Shown one piece after another: positions 6,885 to 12,844 of a stretch of 12,967 nucleotides of DNA. Every line of letters begins with the position of its first letter. Position 1 is the stretch's first letter. This DNA is from an archaeon. GTDB taxonomy: Archaea; Thermoproteota; Nitrososphaeria; Nitrososphaerales; UBA183. Location: positions 1 to 12,967 of the forward strand of contig JAKAPI010000016.1 in NCBI GenBank assembly GCA_021807225.1. Direction: 5' to 3'. The notes beneath the pieces are model-generated. The model did no database searches. It was not told the DNA's origin and saw nothing but the letters and a program-made list of their open reading frames with translations. The position numbers were made by a program, and so were the translations under genes.

Positions 6885-7775
6885 CTATGCCTTCAGCGAC
6901 ATGAACGCGTTGTACACCGACGCCTTCAGGAGGAGCTCGTTGACCATGTACCTCCACTTCACCGACGTCACGTGCTCGCCGAACGCCCTCTTGAAGGAGG
7001 ATATCGCCTACTCGCCCATCCGCCTCTCCCCGTAGCGGTGCCTCTTCCTCCACCCGTCGTAGTCTCCGAGCTGCTCCCTGACCACGAGCTTCCTGGGCAT
7101 GCACCCCATGGCCTTCAGGGAGGAGTTCTTCCTCACCCGGATGACCTGCTCGATCCCGTGGCCGTCCAGGTACCTGAAGTTCGCCCTCGAGTCGTACGCC
7201 CCGTCTGCCACCACCCTGCTGACGTGCGCTCTCGACGCCGCCCGTTGGACGAGCGGCTGAAGCATCCTCCCGTCAGACGTCTCTTCATCCGTCACCTCCA
7301 CCGACAACATCTTTCCGGTCTTGACGTCCACGGCCACGTGGAACTTGACGAACCCCCTTTTTCACCGCCCACTTGCGGCGTATCCACTCCCCCCGGTTGG
7401 AGACCTTGATGCCAGTCGAGTCGACAGCGATCGTCACGTCCTTCGTCCTGTCCACGGACGGGTCGACGTCCGCCTTCACCCTCGACACCCTCCATCAGAT
7501 GGTCGAGTAGTCAGGGGTCCCCCTGAACACGTCCACGTGCTCTGCGAAGACCCTTGCGAACCCCTCCAGCTGGCGGTACGGAAGGAGGCAGACGTGGATG
7601 GCTGCGAGCATGCTCATTAAGCAGCCTGGATAGCGATACCTCGCCCCCTCCTTTCCCTCGTTCGAGCTCTCGAGCCCTCCCCTCCATCCAGATAAAAAGC
7701 GGGGTCGAACAGTAACTCTCCCCTCCTTACGAGCTCCTCGTTGTACTCCCTCCAGTTCCTCTTCTTTGCGACCAT
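6885..7775 (-). pseudogene. IS5-type DDE transposase, broken by two frameshifts and two stops
   Basis: Reading from ATG 7775 to TAG 6885-6887 gives a 297-codon frame for a typical IS5-type transposase, but four lesions break it. Piecewise translation: MVAKKRNWREYNEELVRRG start, then a frameshift near 7683-7691; LLPYRQLEG and TPDYSTI, then in-frame TGA at 7495-7497; TIAVDSTGIKVSNRGEW with the first catalytic Asp; a second frameshift at the A5-G5 tract around 7353-7363; VADGAYDSRANFRYLDG with the second Asp; YGERRMGE with the probable catalytic Glu, then TAG at 7008-7010; and SSFKRAFGEHVTSVKW to the end. The two frameshifts are of opposite sign and restore the starting frame. Fragments visible as separate frames are 7285-7488 and 7008-7337. 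The element could move only if supplied with transposase in trans. Confidence 0.88.
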
Positions 7776-7836
7776 GGACGGAGAAGAGAGGGCCTCTTCT
7801 GAAGACGGGTCAGAGCACGAACGACCGACAGAGGAG

Positions 7837-7855
7837 TCAGTTATTCAACAACGCT
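7837..7855 (-). repeat. Right terminal inverted repeat of the IS
   Basis: Inverted copy of the left end: on the minus strand it reads AGCGT then TGTTGAATAACTGA. It lies 61 bp upstream of the transposase ATG. Confidence 0.85.
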
Positions 7856-7863
7856 CCTGCCGC
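7856..7863. repeat. Target-site duplication, right copy
   Basis: CCTGCCGC, identical to 6813-6820. It ends only 8 bp after the stop codon of the CoA-transferase gene, so the insertion missed that gene narrowly. Confidence 0.85.
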
Positions 7864-7871
7864 GGCCGGAT

Positions 7872-9062
7872 CTACGCGATGACGCCTTTGTCGCGAAGCG
7901 TCAGGAGCTCGCCTCTGGTGTACCCGAGAGCGCCAAGGACCTCTTCGGTTTGCTCGCCCAGGAGCGGGGGTCTCCTGGTGACCCTGGCGGTTGTCTCCGA
8001 GAATTTCATCGGCAGATTGAGCATCTTGAGCTTCCCTATGACCTCGTCTTGAAATTCCACTATGCCGCCCCTGTGGATGAGCTGCGGGTCCTGGAGGGCT
8101 TCGGCCACCGTCTTCACAGCGGCGCAGGGGACATCGGCTTTTTCCAGTTCCCGGACCCAGTACTCCCTGGGCTTCCGGCTCAGAACGCCCTGCAGAGCCT
8201 GATGCAGCTCCTGCCAGTTGCTCGCCCTGGCCGGCCGGGTCGAGAACTTCGGGTCGGTCACTATACCCTTCAGCTCCGGTATGCTCGCCGCCCGCTGAAA
8301 GACGCCGTCGTCGGGCGCCTCGATTACGAAGAAGCGGTTGGACGCGTCGGAGTAGACGCCCATGAAGCCGACCTGTCTGGCCCTCGTGAGGTGGTCGAAG
8401 TTCGAGTCCATTCCCTGCAGCACGGGGATGGCCATGTACTGGAGCAGGAATGCGGCCGACTCCAACAGGGACGCCTCCACGAACTGGCCGACGTGCTGTC
8501 TCTCTCGGGCGAACAGGGCCGCCAGGATGGCTTGCGTGGCGACCATAGCCGTGGTCAGGTCAGCCAGCCCGAGCGGCGCAATCGGCGGCGCCCGACCGTC
8601 GCTGTATAGGCTCAGGAGCCCGCCCAGCGCCTGCGCCACCAGGTCGTAGGAAGGCCTCCGCGAGAACGGCCCGTCGTGACCATACCCCGAGATCGAGCAG
8701 TAGACTATCTGCCTGTTGACCTTAGAGATGTCTTCGTAGCCGACGCCCAGCCTGTCGCAGACTCCCGGCCTCATGTTCTCCACGAAGACGTCGGCCGTTT
8801 CGCTCAGCTTCTTCAATATCGAGACGCCGTCCGGCGTCTTCAGGTTCAGAACGACGCTCTTCTTGCTCCGATTAGACCCCATGAAATAGGTGCTCATCCC
8901 GCGATAGACCGGGGTCGCGGCGCGTTCAGGAGAGCCCACTCCTGGAGGTTCGATCTTGATCACCTCCGCCCCCATGTCGCCGAGGATCATGGTGCAGAAC
9001 GGACCCGCCACGTGCCGTGTCATGTCAACTATCCGTACACCTTTAAGTGGGCCGTCACTCAT
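7872..9062 (-). CDS. Family III CoA-transferase (CaiB/BaiF, formyl-CoA transferase-like)
   Basis: A 396-residue enzyme that moves CoA between carboxylic acids, activating an acid for breakdown. Typical family features: GVRIVDMTRHVAGPFCTMILGDMGAEVIKIEPP at the N-terminus (quoted in part: AGPFCTMILGDMGAEVIKIE, 19-38), RSKKSVVLNLKTPDG (65-79), VFVENMRPG (92-100), SISGYGHDGPFSRRPSYDLVAQA (starts 123), and GLADLTTAM where Asp168 fits the catalytic Asp that forms the acyl anhydride. I chose ATG 9062 because the MSDGPLKGVRIVDM start matches the family. The longer frame to 9155 would run into the divergent dehydrogenase and pass through its own promoter. The TAG stop is 8 bp from the insertion-sequence duplication. 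The gene was probably first in a transcript with the crotonase. Members also include racemases and decarboxylase partners, so the exact acid is open. Confidence 0.9.
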   Translation of the reverse strand: MSDGPLKGVRIVDMTRHVAGPFCTMILGDMGAEVIKIEPPGVGSPERAATPVYRGMSTYFMGSNRSKKSVVLNLKTPDGVSILKKLSETADVFVENMRPGVCDRLGVGYEDISKVNRQIVYCSISGYGHDGPFSRRPSYDLVAQALGGLLSLYSDGRAPPIAPLGLADLTTAMVATQAILAALFARERQHVGQFVEASLLESAAFLLQYMAIPVLQGMDSNFDHLTRARQVGFMGVYSDASNRFFVIEAPDDGVFQRAASIPELKGIVTDPKFSTRPARASNWQELHQALQGVLSRKPREYWVRELEKADVPCAAVKTVAEALQDPQLIHRGGIVEFQDEVIGKLKMLNLPMKFSETTARVTRRPPLLGEQTEEVLGALGYTRGELLTLRDKGVIA

Positions 9063-9093
9063 TCGAACTAGACCTGCGCCGTGCAACGCCTCG

Positions 9094-9101
9094 AATTTAT
9101 C
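9094..9101. promoter_or_regulatory. Shared divergent TATA-like box (CoA-transferase / alcohol dehydrogenase)
   Basis: AATTTATC on the plus strand, GATAAATT on the minus strand. The centre is about 37 bp before the dehydrogenase TTG at 9135 and about 35 bp before the CoA-transferase ATG at 9062, giving leaders near 10 nt on both sides. It is the only A/T-rich run in the 72-bp divergent gap. Confidence 0.5.
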
Positions 9102-9134
9102 TTTGACTTCGAAACGTCGAGAGCCTGTTCCTAG

Positions 9135-10178
9135 TTGAACGCAGCCAGGCTGCATGAATTCGGAAGACCGCTCCAGTGGGACGATGTCCCGACGCCGGAA
9201 TTAAGAACTGGGTCCGATGTGATTGTGCGGATGGCGGCCGCGGGACTTTGCCACACCGATATTTCGGTGATAGACGGGACGCTGCCAGACATCAAAGGGC
9301 GCTTCCCCGCGCTCCCGTACATACTCGGGCATGAGAACGCCGGCTACGTCCACGCCGTCGGCGACTCCGTCACCGGACTGAAGGCGGGAGACCCGGTGCT
9401 CGTGTATGGAGCCTGGGGGTGCGGCACCTGCGTGTTCTGCAGGAGAGGGGAGGAGCAGAGGTGCCCTGTGAGCCCGCTCACCCCTGGAATCAGCCCCGAA
9501 TACCAGGGCGGCTTCGCCGAGTTCATGTATGTGCCGTCGTCCAGATATCTGCTGAAGGTCGAAGGTAGCATGGAGGATCTCGCGCCCCTCACCGATGCAG
9601 GTTTGACTTCTTACCGGGCGACAAAGAGGGTCCGGAGCCACCTCTCGCCCGGCTCGTTCAGCCTCGTGATCGGCACGGGGGGACTGGGACTCTATGCGCT
9701 GCAGTATCTGCCGCTCTTCGGGTCAAGCACGGTCATCGCTGCCGACGTAGCGGACAGGAAACTCAGGCTGGCTGAGAACTTCGGTGCGAGCGTCGCCTTG
9801 AACCTGCGCGAGGATAACCCCGTAGAAAAGGTCGCCTCGGCGACCGGAGGGAGAGGGGTCAAGTCGATTCTGGACTTTGTAGGGACCAGCGCGACCGCCG
9901 CTCTCTCAATGAAGGTGCTCTCCGCTGACGGCATCTACGTAGATGTTGGTCTCGGTGGCGGCACCCTGAGCGTTCCTTTGATTGACTTGGTCCATTCGGA
10001 GTCCTCGATTACAGGAAGCATATGGGGCACCTATGAGGAACTCGCCGAAGTCTACGAGCTGGTGAAGTCAGGCAAGGTAAAGAGCACCATACAGAAATTC
10101 AACCTTTCTGACATCAACAGCGCAATCACGCAGATGCGGAACGGGGAACTGCTGGGCCGAGCCGTGTTGGCCGGTTAA
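9135..10178 (+). CDS. Zinc-dependent alcohol dehydrogenase (medium-chain MDR family)
   Basis: A 347-residue NAD(P)-dependent oxidoreductase that interconverts alcohols and aldehydes or ketones. Catalytic zinc ligands: Cys39 in GLCHTD, His66 and Glu67 in LGHENAG, and Asp154 in PLTDAGLTSYRA, where other members often carry Cys. The structural zinc is held by Cys96, Cys99, Cys102 and Cys110. The Rossmann nucleotide motif is VIGTGGLGLYALQYL (178-192), with Asp204 following at the end of the second strand, which suggests NAD over NADP. Length is normal. The start is TTG at 9135: MNAARLHEFGRPL matches the usual N-terminus of archaeal members, and no ATG fits as well. It is divergent from the CoA-transferase and so probably shares its regulation; it may oxidise or reduce a product of the acyl-CoA pathway. 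Confidence 0.9.
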   Translation: MNAARLHEFGRPLQWDDVPTPELRTGSDVIVRMAAAGLCHTDISVIDGTLPDIKGRFPALPYILGHENAGYVHAVGDSVTGLKAGDPVLVYGAWGCGTCVFCRRGEEQRCPVSPLTPGISPEYQGGFAEFMYVPSSRYLLKVEGSMEDLAPLTDAGLTSYRATKRVRSHLSPGSFSLVIGTGGLGLYALQYLPLFGSSTVIAADVADRKLRLAENFGASVALNLREDNPVEKVASATGGRGVKSILDFVGTSATAALSMKVLSADGIYVDVGLGGGTLSVPLIDLVHSESSITGSIWGTYEELAEVYELVKSGKVKSTIQKFNLSDINSAITQMRNGELLGRAVLAG

Positions 10179-10403
10179 CTGCGGACCCTGCCATTAGAGC
10201 TTCCGTGCCGTGGCTCCTCTTGACCCTCCCCCTTGCCGGGGTTCTGCACAGCGCCCTCTCTAGGCGCTGGGAAGTGTCGGAGGGGCGCTCTGGCCGGTCT
10301 GGGGCGCCTAGGCGGGACTAGGAGCGTCGGAACCTCGCCGTGTGAAACCTCCCTGGCTCGAAAGCTTCGAAGGTCTCCTCCCTCGGTCTCTCTTCGAGTC
10401 ACC

Positions 10404-10410
10404 TTATATG
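10404..10410 (+). promoter_or_regulatory. TATA box of the ParB-like gene
   Basis: TTATATG, centred about 29 bp before the ATG at 10436, giving a leader of only a few nucleotides. The remaining 220 bp back to the dehydrogenase stop holds no gene; a short inverted repeat TCGAA-AGC-TTCGA lies at 10358-10370. Confidence 0.65.
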
Positions 10411-10435
10411 AGGAGCACCGGCATCTTGGGCCGAC

Positions 10436-11299
10436 ATGGCTCAGCACAGGGCAGGGGAGTTCAGCTACGTCACCGCCTATGAAGAGCTCGAGATGTCACT
10501 GCTCTTGCCCAGTCCCTTCCAGCCAAGGGAGCAGATAGGAGACATCGACGAGCTGGTCGAATCGATCAAGACGTCCGGGCTCATAGAGCCCATCGTCGTC
10601 CGACCCAAGGCGAAACACTTCGAGATAATCGCGGGGAACAGGCGATACCACGCGTGCCGGAGACTGAACTTCCGCAGAATACCGGCGATCGTGGTAGAGA
10701 TGCACGACAAGGAGGCTTACGAAGCCGCCCTTGCCGAAAACCTTCAGCGCAAGACCCTGGACCCGATTGAGGAGGCCGAGTCGTTCAGAAGATACTGCGA
10801 GGACTATGGATGGGGGAGCCAGTCCGAGCTCGCCCGCCGCCTAGGCAAATCGCAGGCCTACGTCGCCCATAGGTTGCGGCTGCTTTCTCTTCCGGAAAGC
10901 GTCAGGAGCGTGATCAGAGACGGCGGCCTGAGTGCCAGTACGGCCGAAGAAATTAGTAGGCTGAAGGATTCGGAACGCCAGAGAGAGATTCTCGAGTCCG
11001 CCATCAGGCACAAGATAACTCGGGCCGATATCCGAGAAGCTGCGGTCTCTCAAGGCCCAGGACGGAACGAGACATCGGCACCTGACTGGCTCCAGACAAC
11101 ACAAAGGAGCCGGAAGGACCTGGACGCGCTCGTCATCGACAGGGCGATCCTTTCGCTCAAGGTGTCCATGGTCCGGATCGACTCGTTGCATGAGAGAGCG
11201 AGAAGCGGCACGTTGAAGAAGGTCCTTCTGGGCAAGCGGATAGTTCTTCACCAACTGATTGATGAGCTGCTGAGCTACAAGAGGACCCGGATAGCGTAA
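10436..11299 (+). CDS. ParB/Spo0J/Noc-like DNA-binding protein
   Basis: A 287-residue ParB-type protein. The N-terminal ParB domain (about 12-107) has IDELVESIKTSGLIEPIVVRP, then IIAGNRRYHACR (64-75) matching the arginine-rich CTP-binding box usually written GERR, here with Asn in place of Glu, and ENLQRKTLDPIEEAESF (starts 101), the second conserved box. A helix-turn-helix follows (about 127-150: SQSELARRLGKSQAYVAHRL). A linker (203-222) and a helical C-terminal region (225-287) could dimerise. In bacteria and some archaeal plasmids such proteins bind a palindromic centromere site and act with a ParA ATPase; no ParA is in this window. ParB-fold regulators of transcription also exist. The gene stands alone with its own TATA box. 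ATG start. Confidence 0.87.
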   Translation: MAQHRAGEFSYVTAYEELEMSLLLPSPFQPREQIGDIDELVESIKTSGLIEPIVVRPKAKHFEIIAGNRRYHACRRLNFRRIPAIVVEMHDKEAYEAALAENLQRKTLDPIEEAESFRRYCEDYGWGSQSELARRLGKSQAYVAHRLRLLSLPESVRSVIRDGGLSASTAEEISRLKDSERQREILESAIRHKITRADIREAAVSQGPGRNETSAPDWLQTTQRSRKDLDALVIDRAILSLKVSMVRIDSLHERARSGTLKKVLLGKRIVLHQLIDELLSYKRTRIA

Positions 11300-11428
11300 C
11301 TTTTCTGCCGCAGGGGTACTGAAGGCTCGCCGCGCTTCCGGACACCTGATGAAGCAGCTCGAACCTCGGTCCAGACTCCCGAGACTCCTGACCCACGAAT
11401 GCCTTCCGGCTTGCTTCGGACCCGGCCC

Positions 11429-11446
11429 TTAGTGGCATGCCACTAA
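11429..11446. promoter_or_regulatory. Perfect 18-bp palindrome, candidate ParB site or operator
   Basis: TTAGTGGCATGCCACTAA is its own reverse complement over all 18 bases; the symmetry ends at 11428/11447. It lies 130 bp after the ParB-like gene and 209 bp before the TrmB-type start. Size and perfection suit a dimeric helix-turn-helix protein; bacterial parS sites are 16-bp palindromes of a different sequence. It is too far from the TrmB-type promoter for simple repression. The binding partner is inferred. Confidence 0.5.
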
Positions 11447-11610
11447 ACGGCGGCGTCAGATCAGACCGAGGTCTCGGCCATGCTAGCCGACTTGACATAG
11501 ACGCAGCAAGAAGCATACCAGTTACAAAGTCCTCCCGAGGCGAGTTACCGTGTCTATGCGAATCTCGGGCAGCCAGCACCCGAAGCGGTCCTGACGGCAT
11601 CGCCGCTCGC

Positions 11611-11623
11611 CATAAATCATAAG
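11611..11623 (+). promoter_or_regulatory. TATA-like region of the TrmB-type gene
   Basis: CATAAATCATAAG contains two overlapping candidates, centred about 40 and 35 bp before the GTG at 11655, implying a leader of about 9-14 nt. Confidence 0.45.
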
Positions 11624-11654
11624 GCCGTGACCGAGCAACGAGAGTAGAACTGGC

Positions 11655-12464
11655 GTGACGCAAAGCCAAGTCATTGACGACCTCGTATCATTCGGCCTTT
11701 CTCCGCTACAGGCAGAGGCGTACGTTGCGCTTACCCGGAGCGGCAGGGGGACTCCCTCTTCGATAGCTCAAACAATCGGGATATCCGCGTCTGACGTCCG
11801 CAGGGTCCTCCACTCGCTCAGGAGGCTAGGGCTGGTCGAAGTGGAGCTTGGCCGGAGCGACTACTTCCTGGCAGTCGCGCCCAAGAAGGCGTTACGGACC
11901 CTTCTCGACGCAAAAGAGACCGAGCTTCAGACCCTGAAGGGACAGAGCGAACCTCTCGCTAGGCTGCTCGAGGACTCCAAGCGCAGGAGAGGCGCCAAGG
12001 ACGAGGAGAGCTTCTTCAGGTTGGTCTCGGGAAGTCTGGTTTTCAACCGTTGGGCTGACGCGATCCGTCGGGCAAAGGCCAGAGTAATCAAAGTCGTCCC
12101 CGCCTACACCCTGAGCACGCACTTCAGAGAACTCTCTGACGCAGAGTCCTCCGCCGCACGGAGAGTCAACGTGACCATCGTATCAGAGATCACCGAGCAG
12201 AATCTCAAGATCGCCGAACAATACTATCGCAAGGTTCCGTTCCTGCATGCGGACGGGTTGACGCCTTCGTTCAGATACCTGATCATAGACCAGTCGGAGG
12301 TCTTCATGGGAGGGACGCCCCCAACCGAGTCCATCGAGGACCACCTCGTGATCTGGACCAACAACAGAGTCTTCGTCGACGCGTGCTCGACTCATTTCGA
12401 GTCAATCATGAGGGTAGCGCTTGACGGAGCTAAACGGATGGAGGCCCTAAGGCGTGTTTCCTAG
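11655..12464 (+). CDS. TrmB-family transcriptional regulator
   Basis: A 269-residue regulator. The N-terminal winged helix (about 1-75) shows the TrmB pattern: LVSFGLSPLQAEAYVALTRSG, then SSIAQTIGISASDVRRVLHSLRRLGLV as recognition helix region, then a short wing. A helical, probably coiled-coil dimer segment follows (about 77-112). The C-terminal domain (about 120-260) is of the phospholipase-D-like effector type seen in TrmB proteins, including RYLIIDQSEVFMGG and HLVIWTNNRVFV. There is no sign of the maltose-type sugar-binding extension of longer TrmB proteins. The start is GTG at 11655, downstream of a TATA-like run. Its nearest downstream gene is the molybdenum-hydroxylase subunit, a plausible target; the cognate ligand is unknown. 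Confidence 0.87.
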   Translation: MTQSQVIDDLVSFGLSPLQAEAYVALTRSGRGTPSSIAQTIGISASDVRRVLHSLRRLGLVEVELGRSDYFLAVAPKKALRTLLDAKETELQTLKGQSEPLARLLEDSKRRRGAKDEESFFRLVSGSLVFNRWADAIRRAKARVIKVVPAYTLSTHFRELSDAESSAARRVNVTIVSEITEQNLKIAEQYYRKVPFLHADGLTPSFRYLIIDQSEVFMGGTPPTESIEDHLVIWTNNRVFVDACSTHFESIMRVALDGAKRMEALRRVS

Positions 12465-12844
12465 ATGCAAGGAGAACCCGAACCCCCTCTCCTGACGATG
12501 GTTGCACATGGCAGTCGCGTTCCAGGCAGGGTCTCCCCCCTCCGCTCTCGCACTGCAAAACGAGCTTTGGCTCCGAGCGGTGGTGCGTGCGTGCACGCCT
12601 CCCAGGAAGGCGGGGGAACGCCAGGGCCGATTCAAGAGCGGCTAGCCGGAGGTGCAGACTCGCCAGGGCCGAGGCGCCGAGCTCCCCGACCAGGCTCGTC
12701 GCGAAGATGGCCGGCAGGGACACAGGTGCCATGATGATGGACCTGCTCGCGAAGCCGCTCTAAAGGGAGCAGCGCCAGGCCTGGGGCAGACGGCCAAACC
12801 AACCCCAGTAGGATTTAAAACTCTGCGAACCGCTTGAGCATAGG
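12465..12844. other. Intergenic gap, 380 bp, no gene recognised
   Basis: Open frames on both strands (for example 12430-12732 - and 12465-12734 +) give Arg/Pro/Ser/Gly-rich translations with no motif and overlap each other. Apart from the TATA box at the right end, I see nothing that can be named. Confidence 0.45.
12813..12820 (+). promoter_or_regulatory. TATA box of the molybdenum-hydroxylase gene
   Basis: ATTTAAAA, centred about 28 bp before the TTG at 12845, consistent with leaderless or near-leaderless transcription and supporting that start. Confidence 0.6.

Larger units (their letters stand above)
6821..7855 (-). mobile_element. IS5-family (ISH1-subgroup-like) insertion sequence, 1,035 bp, inactivated
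   Basis: The boundaries come from three agreeing signals. Terminal inverted repeats at 6821-6839 and 7837-7855 contain a perfect 14-bp core TGTTGAATAACTGA; both start with AG and differ at three of 19 positions. The flanks carry an exact 8-bp direct repeat CCTGCCGC (6813-6820 and 7856-7863), a target-site duplication. The interior encodes a decayed DDE transposase of the IS5 type on the minus strand. Within IS5, an 8-bp duplication is characteristic of the ISH1 subgroup known from haloarchaea, so I place it there provisionally. The transposase reads in the same direction as the flanking crotonase and CoA-transferase genes, which it separates. Confidence 0.9.
11300..11654. other. Intergenic gap, 355 bp, with dyad symmetry elements
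   Basis: No gene seen; open frames here are Ser/Arg-rich shadows. The gap holds the perfect 18-bp palindrome at 11429-11446. ACCTCGGTC (11363-11371) is the exact inverse complement of GACCGAGGT (11464-11472), so these arms flank the palindrome, though not symmetrically. The second arm lies within a smaller dyad AGACC-GA-GGTCT (11463-11474). A short T-rich run follows the ParB-like stop (11302-11305) and might serve as a weak terminator. The TrmB-type gene promoter lies at the right end. Confidence 0.6.

Noticed and set aside
7353..7363. Programmed frameshift in the transposase
   Set aside because: The tract is not a standard slippery heptamer, and the gene also carries two in-frame stops and another frameshift, so simple decay explains it better.
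6846..7409. 187-codon open frame (+) inside the insertion sequence
   Set aside because: Antisense to the transposase; the His/Pro/Leu-rich translation reflects the complement of transposase codons.
7950..8609. 219-codon open frame (+) antisense to the CoA-transferase
   Set aside because: Shadow of a strongly supported gene.
9063..9155. Upstream extension of the CoA-transferase to ATG 9155
   Set aside because: It would cross the gene's own TATA-like box and overlap the dehydrogenase start; the added residues do not resemble the family N-terminus.
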